A stretch of 47,111 nucleotides of DNA, taken from the NCBI GenBank assembly GCA_944390195.1, contig CALXOZ010000018.1:1-47111 (forward strand), given 5' to 3'. A model generated the notes under the pieces. The model was not told where the DNA came from. It was given only the letters and a program-made list of their open reading frames with translations, and searched no databases. The translations under genes and the position numbers were made by a program. Source of the stretch: an uncultured Alphaproteobacteria bacterium (GTDB lineage Bacteria > Pseudomonadota > Alphaproteobacteria > CAAGCB01 > CAG-977). Below are positions 17,723-27,025 of this stretch, piece after piece. Within the stretch, counting starts at the first letter, position 1; every line of letters starts with the position of its first letter.

Positions 17723-17818
17723 ATTTTTTTACGGTTATTGTATAGCCGTAACCGTTAAATTTTTATAATCGGTTTGACACGCTTTTCAACCTCTTTTTTC
17801 GTACGGGTTTTAAAAGAA

Positions 17819-18991
17819 ATGTCTTCTTTTTCAAATAAGGATCTGACTTTCCTCAATGTTCATTACGGTTTGCGGGCAATGGGGTGGGAAATGTGTTCCA
17901 TGTTCACGCTAGCCTATCTGTATCGACAAGGACTGTCTTTAACACTGGCTTTTACGGTCTACGCCGGAATGTTGTTCATGCGAACATTAACCAGACCCGT
18001 TGCCATGTATTTTTGTTTAAAAAAAGGTGTCCATTTTACATTAATCCTTGGAACAGTAATTTTTGCCTGCCGTTATCCGGCAATGATCCCCATTCAAGGA
18101 TTGTCTTTTTGGTTGATTCCTTTTATGTTCATCTCCGGTTTGGCAGATGTTTTATATTGGGTTCCTTACCATAACTATTTTGCTTCAATCGGATCTGCGG
18201 AAACAAGAGGAAGCAATGTCGGAATTCGTGACGCAATCGCAACGGTTGTTGCTGTTATCGGTCCCGGTATAGGAGGTATCCTTTTATCATTCAACGCCTT
18301 TTATGCTTTTGCCATGCCTTTTGTTTTAACCTTGTGCGCAGTGATCCCCTTAATCAAAACCCCCGCTTTTCCACTCCCTTCAAAACCAAGCGGCAAAGAA
18401 AAAAAAGAAACAGACCCGTTCGGTTTTATCGTTTTTATCGGCGATGGATTATTTTATCAGGCAGGAGCCATATGGCCGTTGATTGTTTTCATAATTTTAC
18501 ATAACAACTTCAGCAACTTCGGTCTTATCCTCGCTTTAGCGGCATTTTTCAGAGCACTCGGGTCGGTTTTCTTTGGAAAAATGATCGACAAGGGAAAAGG
18601 ACGTCTCATTTGTTATATCGGTTACGGATTGCATATCGTCATTTTAACAGTCCGAGGACTTTTTGCCCATACCGTTCCAATAATCATTGCCTGTGACTTT
18701 TTTGCCGCAATTGCTTATTGTTTTTCAATGACCGGCTTGATGACAGCCGTTTATAATGCGACGAAAACAGCGAAGCATCCTTTATATTTTACATATTATA
18801 CGGAACTGGGATGGGATATCGGAGCCATATCCGCTATGCTGTTGTGTGCGATTTTATGCTTTTTCGACATCAATTTGCGTTGGGGACTGCTTATTTCGAT
18901 CATTGGCGCCTGTTTAAAAATACGCGTCTTGGATAAATATTACCGCAAACAAGAAAAATCCGCGAAAAAGACGTTTATCCAAGCCGCTTAA
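17819..18991 (+). CDS. Major facilitator superfamily transporter
   Basis: A 390-residue membrane protein with about twelve hydrophobic segments and the two-bundle spacing of MFS carriers. A hydrophilic loop near residues 185-200 (SKPSGKEKKETDP) marks the central cytoplasmic link. The first loop lacks the classical GxxxDRxGRR motif; a related GSVFFGKMIDKGKGR appears in the second half. The substrate is unknown. I prefer the ATG at 17819; a TTG at 17774 in the same frame would add 15 residues. The ribosome site is weak. The stop shares TTAA with the convergent RDD gene. Confidence 0.8.
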   Translation: MSSFSNKDLTFLNVHYGLRAMGWEMCSMFTLAYLYRQGLSLTLAFTVYAGMLFMRTLTRPVAMYFCLKKGVHFTLILGTVIFACRYPAMIPIQGLSFWLIPFMFISGLADVLYWVPYHNYFASIGSAETRGSNVGIRDAIATVVAVIGPGIGGILLSFNAFYAFAMPFVLTLCAVIPLIKTPAFPLPSKPSGKEKKETDPFGFIVFIGDGLFYQAGAIWPLIVFIILHNNFSNFGLILALAAFFRALGSVFFGKMIDKGKGRLICYIGYGLHIVILTVRGLFAHTVPIIIACDFFAAIAYCFSMTGLMTAVYNATKTAKHPLYFTYYTELGWDIGAISAMLLCAILCFFDINLRWGLLISIIGACLKIRVLDKYYRKQEKSAKKTFIQAA

Positions 18992-19956
18992 GACATTGGC
19001 AATGACAGGAATGTCTGCAGTTGAATCATATAATTGTCATATTGACGCCTCAATTCAGGATCATTGAAAACGGGGCGACCGTCAATGACTTGATATTGAG
19101 CATTTTCCTCTGATTTGAAAAAATTTAAAATGTTTTCAAACAAACTGATGCGTATGCTTTCCGAAAAAAGGAAGCGCTCCCATTGAAAGAAAAAAGCATC
19201 TATTTGTCGTTGACGAATGCTTCTGATTTCTCCAAGAGGCATTTTTTCAACTTCAAGCTGCAATCCCTCTTTAATCAACAACAACTCATTTTTCTGTTCA
19301 TCTATTAATTTTTGGACTTGTTTCAAAGCCCTGATGGTGTTTTCTGCCTTTACAGGAGTCAAGACGGATTCTTCAGACAAAACATCGACCATTTTCGGAC
19401 GAATGTTCTCAAAATAAATTGTCATCATATTGTTTTCAATAGCGGCGAAATCGGGTTCACGATGAACATAAGCGACACGAGCCGTCAAAATGTATCCTCC
19501 TGATACAAATATAATAAAAGCAATCAGTAACAACTTGTCGATCAAGGTCGTTTTGACGAACTGTGGACAACATCTGCAAACCATATCCCAAAAGACCGTT
19601 TTATACTTTAAGAAATGATACATTACATAAAACGGCAGGATCAAAGAGATATAAGGAAGAAAGAAACCGGTTCCCGCTCCAAAGACCAGAAAGGCTCGTT
19701 TCAAAGAAGCCTTAAAAGACAGAAGCTTTCCGTTTTCATCAAAAACACGGATTCCCAAAAGGCGTTTTCCAAAAGTCGTCGAAAACTTTGCGATCAAAAA
19801 AGCTTCAACGAAAACATACAACCAAAACGACAAATAAAATATCCATGACGGCGCATAGATGTCTCCGACCTTTTCCCCCAAAAGGGCGACAATGAACATT
19901 CCCCATAACAAATAATCTATAAAACGGGCGAAAAAACGGCGAAAGCAATGAATCAT
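18988..19956 (-). CDS. RDD-family membrane protein with helical C-terminal extension
   Basis: A 322-residue protein. Residues 1-130 match the RDD domain: an Arg plus Asp in ARFIDYLLWG at the first helix and the KRLLGIRVFDENGK loop after the second. A fifth membrane helix lies near 140-160. The remaining 160 residues are predicted soluble and strongly helical (for example KQVQKLIDEQKNELLLIKEG), longer than in simple RDD proteins. RDD proteins are proposed transporters or envelope proteins; the role here is unknown. GAGGA precedes the ATG. Confidence 0.78.
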   Translation of the reverse strand: MIHCFRRFFARFIDYLLWGMFIVALLGEKVGDIYAPSWIFYLSFWLYVFVEAFLIAKFSTTFGKRLLGIRVFDENGKLLSFKASLKRAFLVFGAGTGFFLPYISLILPFYVMYHFLKYKTVFWDMVCRCCPQFVKTTLIDKLLLIAFIIFVSGGYILTARVAYVHREPDFAAIENNMMTIYFENIRPKMVDVLSEESVLTPVKAENTIRALKQVQKLIDEQKNELLLIKEGLQLEVEKMPLGEIRSIRQRQIDAFFFQWERFLFSESIRISLFENILNFFKSEENAQYQVIDGRPVFNDPELRRQYDNYMIQLQTFLSLPMS

Positions 19957-20010
19957 CTTAATATCCTCTTTTTTGCGAGAATAACTTTTTTTTACCCGTC
20001 CGACTAGTTT

Positions 20011-21312
20011 TTATTTTTCCGATTTATCCTTGACCGGTTTAACCTGCCAGCTTTTTTTGTCAAGAGGATCAGCTAAGACGAAATCATCAGACTTTGGACG
20101 GATCAATATTTGAGTGGGATAAAGACTTCTGGCTCCGGAGATCATGTAAGTAATGATACAAACTATTCCTGCGAACGGAGCTATAGACGCACCGAACAAC
20201 TCGACAGCAAGAAAAGTGGCGGCGATCGGAGTATTGACACTTCCGGCTATACAACCGATAAATCCGAGTGCGCCGAAAAAAGCGATATTCAACCCGAAAA
20301 CAGACGCGAACAAAGCACCGGCGGCTGCTCCGATATAAAAAGTGGGTGTCAAGACCCCTCCGGAACCTCCTCCTGACAAAGTAACAGCCAATAGAAAAGA
20401 TTTTATAAAAAAAGCATACCCAACCAATGATTCACCTGATAGAACCCTTTTCAACCCCCTTTCCCCCATACCAAGGAACTCTTCCCCTGAAAAAGCAACG
20501 ACAATTAATATTAATGAAGAGGCAATCAAGCTTTTAGCCCAATCAGGCAGAACAAACTTATTAAAGATTCGCGCAATAAAGTGAGTGAACTCGATATGAA
20601 AAATACAAATTAATCCGAAAAAAAACGAAGCGAGAACACACCATCCCGACATGACAAAATCCAGATCCGGAATCAAAGGAACCGGTAAACCGTAAGGGAC
20701 TCCGAGATTCAAACAAACCATATAAGCCATGATTGCGCTGATAAAAGCTGGTAATAAGACAGGATAAAAAATTTCTCCGACAAAAAGGACTTCAACTCCG
20801 AAAACAGCTCCTGCGACAGGGGCGCCGAAAACAGAAGATAAAGCGGCAGAAACTCCGCAAATAACCAGTTTTTTTCTTTCTTTAACGGATAACTTGAAAA
20901 TTTTCGACATTTCAGACATTAAGGCGGCTCCGATTTGGACACTCGGTCCTTCCGTTCCCACGACCGCCCCGGGGATCAACGTAAAAAGGGTTGAAATAAT
21001 TTTCACAGGAACAATCGAAAAAGGAATTACAGCCGCTTTATAGTGAATCGCCTCGATCACCCTGTCCGTCCCATGTCCGGCTGCGGCAGGAGCAAAAATT
21101 TTAATCGAATACAGACTCGCCAACAATCCTGAAGGAATTAAAACGTACTTCCACACCCCCAAGCCGTAAACAAAATCGATACCTTTATATAAAACTATCA
21201 GGAACGTCCCGACAACCACAGCGACAATAACGCCGCAAGCCATTGATAAAATCAACCATTTCAAGACCCCTTGAAATAAAATTTCTTCATTTTCAATTGC
21301 CTGTTTTGCCAT
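20011..21312 (-). CDS. ClC-family chloride channel or H+/Cl- exchanger
   Basis: A 433-residue ClC protein. The selectivity-filter motifs are visible: GTEGPSVQIG, which contains the gating glutamate; GGSGGVLTPTFYIGAAAG; and NTPIAATFLAVELFG. The first filter motif is GHGTD instead of GSGIP, as in some ClcB-like members. No CBS domains follow. I start at the ATG at 21312, which has GGAAGGA upstream, and not at the in-frame upstream codon that adds 16 residues. It probably counters acid stress or balances charge. Transcribed alone. Confidence 0.9.
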   Translation of the reverse strand: MAKQAIENEEILFQGVLKWLILSMACGVIVAVVVGTFLIVLYKGIDFVYGLGVWKYVLIPSGLLASLYSIKIFAPAAAGHGTDRVIEAIHYKAAVIPFSIVPVKIISTLFTLIPGAVVGTEGPSVQIGAALMSEMSKIFKLSVKERKKLVICGVSAALSSVFGAPVAGAVFGVEVLFVGEIFYPVLLPAFISAIMAYMVCLNLGVPYGLPVPLIPDLDFVMSGWCVLASFFFGLICIFHIEFTHFIARIFNKFVLPDWAKSLIASSLILIVVAFSGEEFLGMGERGLKRVLSGESLVGYAFFIKSFLLAVTLSGGGSGGVLTPTFYIGAAAGALFASVFGLNIAFFGALGFIGCIAGSVNTPIAATFLAVELFGASIAPFAGIVCIITYMISGARSLYPTQILIRPKSDDFVLADPLDKKSWQVKPVKDKSEK

Positions 21313-21415
21313 TATTTTCCTTCCTTTGCTAAAAGAGTAGTTTAAACAAAGAGAGCACATTGATAAAGATAGCTTTACAGATGTCTATCCAGAGAAAATA
21401 AAGAGAAAGATTTTT

Positions 21416-21520
21416 ATGAAATTTTTATTAACATCAGAAATCGCAAAAGCACTGTTTGCAAAGGATAGAAAAGGATTAGTATCAGAAAAAAAAGACGGAT
21501 TTGTCCAAAAGTCGCCTTGA
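21416..21520 (+). CDS. Possible 34-residue small protein
   Basis: An ATG with a moderate purine-rich site (AGAGAAAGA) opens 34 codons of mixed, Lys-rich composition (MKFLLTSEIAKALFAKDRKG at the N-terminus) ending in TGA. It lies between the divergent ClC and HExxH genes, and its stop overlaps the putative promoter of the latter. No family is recognised; it could be a chance frame. Confidence 0.3.
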   Translation: MKFLLTSEIAKALFAKDRKGLVSEKKDGFVQKSP

Positions 21521-21584
21521 CTTTCCCGAAAAATTCACACATGATAAATTTATTATTTATTACATTGAAAGTTAGGATTTTATC

Positions 21585-23933
21585 ATGGCTGAAGAAAATA
21601 CGGAAAAACAAACAGCAACACCACTTCTTGATTCCTTTATGAAAGCCGGAAAAATTTCAGTATTCGAAAGTGGTTTAGAACGCCCTGATCACTTACAAGA
21701 TCGCCCGTTTTTTAGCTTGTTGCCAGAAGGTAAAACATCTTTTATCCATATGAGCGAAACAGCGGATAAGCTGTATGTAAAAACTTCGGAAGAACAAGCT
21801 CAAGCCCCCGCTTTAGACACGGAAGCACACAAATTTTTTGAATCGATGGAAAAACGTTTCCGTACGGTTATGCCAGGGGTTACTTTGTTCATTATCGATC
21901 CGGACGCCGTTCAAGGGCGTTACCTGATGGATAGGGAAAGTGACCGGAGTTTGAAGAAATCTTTATATTTACATATTGAAGAAAAATTACAAAAAGCCGC
22001 TGCCGGAAACAACAAGACATTCCTTACTCAAGATGAAATCTTAAAATCTGTGGCAGAAGCCGGAATTACCGACCGCAACCCGTTTTCCATGCGCGCCGCT
22101 GTCGCACCGACGCTTGAAAATCTGGCGGGTTTGGGGAACGTCAATCTGGTCGTCGGAGACAATCCGGACGCAATGGCAGCCAATGTTCTGGATACGGTTG
22201 CCGGAGCGGAAGAACGTCGCGTGAAAGAGGGTATCTCTCGTGACGAGTTCCGCCGTCTGGTTTTATATCATGAATTGGGACATGCAACAGACCATAACTA
22301 CGCCTCCGCCTATAATTCGGTTGAAAAAATCACAGAAACCGAACTCGACAACGTCATGTGCCGCCATCGTACGGAATGTATCGCCGACGCTCATGCCGTT
22401 TTACAGCTGGCTCGCGATTTCGGCACGACAAAATGTGCTGAATTATGGGGCGATTGCCGTATAGAATATCTTCGTATGTGTGTCGACCGCCGTCTGGAAG
22501 ATACGAAATATGATACGGATTTCATTAAAAAATTGCGCGAAGCCGAAGCAAAATCTCATGCCATAAATCCTGACGATCCGGAATATGAAAACAACTTTAA
22601 ACAGTTGATGAAAGACAAACAGATTGCCGATACGATTAAAAAACTCGGGACACCGTTGGCTTATCATACAACCGATGTCATTGACGCAACTGTAAAATGG
22701 GCTCAAGAACATCTGGCAGACGGCTCTTTACAAAAAATGAGTGATCTGGAAGTCATAAAACAAGCTCAGGTCATGTCGGAAACGTACGGATTGACCCGTC
22801 AGCAAATGGCGGAAATATCAATTGCTTTGGCAAAAGGTGAAACCCATCCTAAATATGAACAGATGATGCAGCGTGTTCAAGAATCCCGTGCTCATATGCC
22901 TGTGGAAAAAGAAAAACTGGAACAGGAATATGAAACACGCCGCGAGCTTAGCGCTTATATGGAAGCCGCTCAGATCTCCGCAAGTTTAGGTTTGCCAATG
23001 CCGGAACAGAAGTTTTCTCCGCAATTGAAACGCAAGTTGATAAAAGACAATTTGTTGAAACAACAGTTGCAACAATTGGGAAGTTTGAGCATTCAATCTT
23101 ATCAATCCGATCTGTTCGACAAATTGGAAAATGTTTCCACGCGTGATGAAATTCACACGGTGATCGGAAAAGAAAAAGAACATCTGCGTACGACAGGAAA
23201 AGATGATGTAGGTAAAAAAGACATCTTTGCCGGAAGCAAGCTTAAAGTCGTCGATGCCGTCATAGAACAAATCGATAATGTTGAAGCCATTTTAAATGCA
23301 AACAAGCTGGTAAAACAGCAAATCGAGAAAATTCCGTCTAAAACGGAAGTTTCCGGTGATGCCGCTATTGCACACTTCATAAAAAATGAATTGTCCAGCT
23401 TGACAGCAATGAAAAATGCTTTGGTGAAGGCGTATAGCAGAGATCCGTCAAAAATGACGGTTCAAGACCAACTTGATTCTTTGCGTTCGGAAAACAACGA
23501 CTTCAAAAAAGCTTTAAAAGCCGAAAAAGAATCTCAAATAGCCGCATTTTCAATCCGTTCAGACAAAGAAACATGGAAACAAATCTCAACTGATCCCGTT
23601 TTGGCTCAATTGATTGATCAAAAGGCGAAACAAAAACCTTCCGGTGTTTTAGGACAATACCAATTACTTGCCAGCAGCATGGATAAAAATAGTGCAGCAG
23701 TTCTTCTTAACGAAGTTTCAGAAATACACAAGTATTTGGTAAAGAACTTCTCTAAAAATCCTGAAACCACAAAAGCTATGAAGAAAAAAGACGCACGTTC
23801 TTTTGATGCAATGAAAAAATATGCTGATTCATTGGAAACATCTCAAAAGACGTCCCCGTTAAACTTGAAAAACTTCAACATAAAATGGGAAAAGCCTGTT
23901 TTGAATAGTTTAATGATTAAAAACGGCAGATAA
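21585..23933 (+). CDS. Large uncharacterised protein with HExxH zinc-protease signature
   Basis: A 782-residue protein I cannot assign to a named family. Residues 225-234 read LVLYHELGHA, giving the zinc motif His229-Glu230-x-x-His233. About 30 residues later ECIAD supplies Glu264 and Asp268, the ExxxD pattern of gluzincin metallopeptidases, so a catalytic domain at about 90-300 is likely. The last 480 residues are hydrophilic, helical and Lys/Glu-rich, without membrane segments or a signal peptide. AGGA precedes the ATG, and a possible promoter (TTGACT at 21517) lies upstream. It is followed by a strong terminator, so it is a single-gene unit. Size, lack of a signal peptide and helical tail would fit a secreted effector or an element-borne polyvalent protein; neither is shown. 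Confidence 0.82.
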   Translation: MAEENTEKQTATPLLDSFMKAGKISVFESGLERPDHLQDRPFFSLLPEGKTSFIHMSETADKLYVKTSEEQAQAPALDTEAHKFFESMEKRFRTVMPGVTLFIIDPDAVQGRYLMDRESDRSLKKSLYLHIEEKLQKAAAGNNKTFLTQDEILKSVAEAGITDRNPFSMRAAVAPTLENLAGLGNVNLVVGDNPDAMAANVLDTVAGAEERRVKEGISRDEFRRLVLYHELGHATDHNYASAYNSVEKITETELDNVMCRHRTECIADAHAVLQLARDFGTTKCAELWGDCRIEYLRMCVDRRLEDTKYDTDFIKKLREAEAKSHAINPDDPEYENNFKQLMKDKQIADTIKKLGTPLAYHTTDVIDATVKWAQEHLADGSLQKMSDLEVIKQAQVMSETYGLTRQQMAEISIALAKGETHPKYEQMMQRVQESRAHMPVEKEKLEQEYETRRELSAYMEAAQISASLGLPMPEQKFSPQLKRKLIKDNLLKQQLQQLGSLSIQSYQSDLFDKLENVSTRDEIHTVIGKEKEHLRTTGKDDVGKKDIFAGSKLKVVDAVIEQIDNVEAILNANKLVKQQIEKIPSKTEVSGDAAIAHFIKNELSSLTAMKNALVKAYSRDPSKMTVQDQLDSLRSENNDFKKALKAEKESQIAAFSIRSDKETWKQISTDPVLAQLIDQKAKQKPSGVLGQYQLLASSMDKNSAAVLLNEVSEIHKYLVKNFSKNPETTKAMKKKDARSFDAMKKYADSLETSQKTSPLNLKNFNIKWEKPVLNSLMIKNGR

Positions 23934-23950
23934 ACATTCGGCATTGCCCC

Positions 23951-23983
23951 AAAAAAACGGAGAGTTCTTCTCTCCGTTTTTTT
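23951..23983 (+). terminator. Terminator after the HExxH gene
   Basis: ACGGAGAG (23957-23964) and CTCTCCGT (23970-23977) form an eight-base stem, with flanking A and T runs that lengthen it. The T run on the plus strand follows directly. Confidence 0.88.
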
Positions 23984-24066
23984 ATATCTTCTTCAACTTT
24001 TTTTCTGAAAAGCCCTTACCTGAATTTTATATTGTCCTTCACTTTCAATCGTTTTATTTTGAACGT

Positions 24067-24897
24067 ATGGAAAAAAACAGAAAAAACAAAACGCTAACTA
24101 TTCCTCCGGGTCGCATTGTTCCCGCCATAGGGCTGGGAATGTGGTATTTCGGAGAAGATGCCGGTGCCTACTTTAAAGAAACCGCTTTAATAAGAAAAGC
24201 TTTGGAAATCGGATATCGCGTTTTTGATACGGCGGAAATGTACGGCAACGGCGGAGCCGAAGAAGTATTAGGAGAAGCTGTTTCAGATTGCCGTAAAGAA
24301 GTTTTTCTGACCTCGAAAGTTTCCCCCGAATACACCAGTTATGAAAGCATTATAGAAGCCTGTGACAAAAGTCTTGAACGCCTGCAAACAGACTATTTGG
24401 ATATGTATCTACTTCATTGGGGAATGGCTCGCGGACATCCTGAGGAAGTTCTTGAAGCTTTTACAGATCTGAAAGAAGACGGAAAAATAAAGGCTTTTGG
24501 TGTATCACATTTTGATTTATGCGATTTAAAAGAATGGTTGAAAATCACCGGAGCAGATGGTACGGCTATGAATCAAGCCTATTTCAACTTAGTTCATCGT
24601 CAAATGGAAAAAGAATTACTTCCTTTTTGTCAAAAAAGAAGGATTCCATTAATCGCTTACGCTCCCTTAGACGTGTACCCGTCCGTTTATGAAAACAGGA
24701 TTTTGCAAAAAATAGCGGAAAAGCACGAAGCCACCCCACGCCAAATCGTTCTGGCATGGTTGTTTGCAAAAGATAATGTCGGCATATTAGTCAAAGCTCA
24801 GAATGAAAAAGAATTAAACTCTTTTTTCCAAGCTCAATTTATCACATTGTCTGCAGAGGAAGAAGACGCTTTAAACCTTGCCTTTCCTGTACGCTAA
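24067..24897 (+). CDS. Aldo/keto reductase
   Basis: A 276-residue NADPH-dependent oxidoreductase of the AKR superfamily (YeaE/YdhF-like). The expected tetrad is present: Asp and Tyr in VFDTAEMYGNG, Lys in FLTSKVSP, and His in YLLHWGM. GVSHFDLCDL and NQAYFNLVHR are further family motifs. Length is normal. I start at the ATG at 24067 because upstream residues are low-complexity and overlap the terminator; the ribosome site there is weak. The stop lies one base from the stop of the convergent lipoprotein gene. The substrate is unknown. Confidence 0.88.
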   Translation: MEKNRKNKTLTIPPGRIVPAIGLGMWYFGEDAGAYFKETALIRKALEIGYRVFDTAEMYGNGGAEEVLGEAVSDCRKEVFLTSKVSPEYTSYESIIEACDKSLERLQTDYLDMYLLHWGMARGHPEEVLEAFTDLKEDGKIKAFGVSHFDLCDLKEWLKITGADGTAMNQAYFNLVHRQMEKELLPFCQKRRIPLIAYAPLDVYPSVYENRILQKIAEKHEATPRQIVLAWLFAKDNVGILVKAQNEKELNSFFQAQFITLSAEEEDALNLAFPVR

Positions 24898-24898
24898 A

Positions 24899-25645
24899 CT
24901 ACTTTTTATTCACTTTTATTTTATTTGCAATTGCGTCTGCGACAAGAGGAGCCGTTTTATTTTCGTCAAGAACGGATTGAATATCCTTTTCGGAAACACC
25001 GGAAAAATCACTCAACGCTACGATATATTCTCTGTTGCCTTTAGCCAACTCGGGATAATTTTTCAAAACGAAAACTTTTGTTTGCATTTGAAGGGCCTTC
25101 AACAAAGAAAGCTTTTTATCTCCGACAGGGATCATTTCGACATAAAACTGGTTTTTATCGTAAGCTAAATAATAACCGAAGGGATTGAAATCCTTAGTGA
25201 AAGAAAAAGGAGTGGCAACAATGTTGACAGCAAATTTCACTAAATTGATTGGAAACATCACTGTTGATGTCGGACTGGTTGTTGCGGCACTGGCTCCGAC
25301 ATCAGAAAGATCCGAAGAGATATCAGCCCCTTTTTCCGTTGTCCACACGACAGAACTTTCATGAGACGTTACATTTTTTTTAACAGCGGGATTTTGATAA
25401 ACAAGAACCCTTGCCTCTTGATACCCCGGAGCTTTCAAAGTAACCGTTCCCATTCCCGTTTGTTTTAAGAGATGCTCTTTTGCGACATCCTGAATTTTTT
25501 TGCCATCAATCCATAATTCAGCAGGAACATTGGACGAAACGGAAATTTCGGTTTGTTTTTCTTGATCCAGACTATCATAATGCGTCAACGCGCAACAACT
25601 TAACAAGAACAAACTGGAAAACTGGATAAGATGTCTGAATTTCAT
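24899..25645 (-). CDS. Lipoprotein with a PEGA-like domain
   Basis: A 248-residue predicted lipoprotein: the signal peptide ends in LLSC, giving lipidated Cys17. Residues 35-80 (ISVSSNVPAELWIDGKKI, then VTLKAPGYQEARV) resemble a PEGA-type beta domain found in surface and peptidoglycan-associated proteins. A Ser/Thr/Ala-rich segment and a hydrophobic stretch (PINLVKFAVNIVATPFSF) lie in the middle, and the C-terminal third is mixed alpha/beta. The start at 25645 has GGAG eight bases upstream. Function unknown; a cell-envelope role is likely from the lipobox alone. Confidence 0.72.
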   Translation of the reverse strand: MKFRHLIQFSSLFLLSCCALTHYDSLDQEKQTEISVSSNVPAELWIDGKKIQDVAKEHLLKQTGMGTVTLKAPGYQEARVLVYQNPAVKKNVTSHESSVVWTTEKGADISSDLSDVGASAATTSPTSTVMFPINLVKFAVNIVATPFSFTKDFNPFGYYLAYDKNQFYVEMIPVGDKKLSLLKALQMQTKVFVLKNYPELAKGNREYIVALSDFSGVSEKDIQSVLDENKTAPLVADAIANKIKVNKK

Positions 25646-25832
25646 TAAAAACACTCCATTTACAGGGAAACCCGACTTAATTTAGGACAATATTATATCT
25701 GATTCGTTTTAAAAAAGTGTTTCCGTTAAGGAATTAAAAAAAATCCGACTGGGATAGAAAAAAAGTCCTTGAAGACAAAGAAATGAAAAAAACACGGAAA
25801 TATGTTTTAATTAAAAGGAAACTCTTTCCTTT

Positions 25833-25862
25833 TTGTTCGATTTGTGGCAAATATAATATACT
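25833..25862 (+). promoter_or_regulatory. Promoter of the gap gene
   Basis: TTGTTC (25833-25838) and TATACT (25857-25862) are 18 bases apart. The start of transcription would fall just before the dyad at 25878, leaving a leader of about 75 bases. Confidence 0.5.
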
Positions 25863-25877
25863 TTTAAAGTTCACTTG

Positions 25878-25902
25878 CATTCTTTGAACGGATCAAAGAA
25901 TG
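25878..25902 (+). promoter_or_regulatory. Perfect 10-bp dyad in the gap leader
   Basis: CATTCTTTGA (25878-25887) and TCAAAGAATG (25893-25902) are perfect inverted repeats around ACGGA. The site lies directly downstream of the inferred promoter and 42 bases before the gap start. It could be a repressor operator or an mRNA-stabilising hairpin; there is no T run, so it is not a terminator. Confidence 0.6.
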
Positions 25903-25943
25903 TATCATTAAAAAACAAAGTTGTTATTTTAAGGAGAAAATAC

Positions 25944-26954
25944 ATGGCAGTTCGCGTTGCGATTAATGGATTTGGTCGTATTGGTCGTTTAGCTTTTCGC
26001 GCTTTGGCTGAATCCGGTCGTACAGATGTTGATGTTGTAGCAATTAATGATCTTGGTTCTCCCAAGGCTAATGCTCATTTGTTAAAGTTTGATTCCGTTC
26101 ACGGACCTTTCCCCGGTGAAATTTCCGCGACAGAAGATTCAATCACCGTTAACGGCAAAACCGTAAAAGTCTTAGCCGAACGTGATCCGCACAACTTGCC
26201 TTGGAAAGACATGGACATTGATATCGTGTATGAATGCACAGGCATTTTCACGGATGCGGAAAAAGCAAAAGTGCATTTGGAAGCTGGCGCAAAACGCGTT
26301 TTAGTTTCCGCTCCGTCCAAAGGAGCCGATTTGACGGTTGTATATGGCGTCAATGACGACAAACTGACAGCAGAACACAAGATTGTTTCAAATGCTTCTT
26401 GCACAACGAACTGCTTGTCCCCTGTCGCAAAAGTCTTAAATGACAAGTTTGGCATCGTTCGCGGCTATATGACAACGATTCATTCATACACAGGCGATCA
26501 ACGCACGGTTGACACCTTGCATAAAGACTTGTATCGTGCTCGCGCTGCAGCCTTATCAATGATTCCGACAACAACAGGTGCCGCTAAAGCCGTCGGTTTG
26601 GTTTTACCCGAATTGGCAGGAAAGTTGCAAGGTTCCGCCATCCGCGTTCCGACTCCGGATGTTTCAGTTGTCGATCTGAAAGTTGAACTGGCTAAGAATA
26701 CAACAGAAGAAGAAGTCAATGCCGCAATGAAAGAAGCTTCTGAATCCGGTCGTCTGAAAGGCATTTTAGGTTATAACGATCTGCCGTTGGTATCCATTGA
26801 CTTTACACACACCAGCTACAGTTCTATTTTCCATGCCGACCAGACAAAGGTAATTGATGGTAATTTCTTACGCATCATGAGCTGGTACGACAACGAATGG
26901 GGATTCTCCAACCGTATGTCCGACACAGCTGTCGCTATGGCAAAATTCATTTAA
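25944..26954 (+). CDS. gap: Glyceraldehyde-3-phosphate dehydrogenase
   Basis: The glycolytic enzyme that oxidises glyceraldehyde 3-phosphate with NAD. The 336-residue protein has the Rossmann start VRVAINGFGRIGRLAFRAL, the catalytic SNASCTTNCLSP (Cys near 154), the TGDQRTVDT and RAAALSMIPTTTGAAKA substrate-site segments, and the C-terminal SWYDNEWGFSNRM. AAGGAG precedes the ATG at 25944. A strong terminator separates it from pgk, so pgk is reached only by read-through or from its own promoter. Confidence 0.97.
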   Translation: MAVRVAINGFGRIGRLAFRALAESGRTDVDVVAINDLGSPKANAHLLKFDSVHGPFPGEISATEDSITVNGKTVKVLAERDPHNLPWKDMDIDIVYECTGIFTDAEKAKVHLEAGAKRVLVSAPSKGADLTVVYGVNDDKLTAEHKIVSNASCTTNCLSPVAKVLNDKFGIVRGYMTTIHSYTGDQRTVDTLHKDLYRARAAALSMIPTTTGAAKAVGLVLPELAGKLQGSAIRVPTPDVSVVDLKVELAKNTTEEEVNAAMKEASESGRLKGILGYNDLPLVSIDFTHTSYSSIFHADQTKVIDGNFLRIMSWYDNEWGFSNRMSDTAVAMAKFI

Positions 26955-26967
26955 ATATTTAAAGGTG

Positions 26968-27009
26968 AAAACGGCTTCCTCCCTCAAAGGAGGGAGCCGT
27001 TTCTTTTTT
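26968..27009 (+). terminator. Hairpin terminator between gap and pgk
   Basis: AAACGGCTTCCTCCCT can fold against AGGGAGCCGTTT, with a long GC-rich stem and a T run at 27003-27010. It may fully or partly separate gap from pgk expression. Confidence 0.85.
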
Positions 27010-27025
27010 TGTAAAGGAAAGAAAA

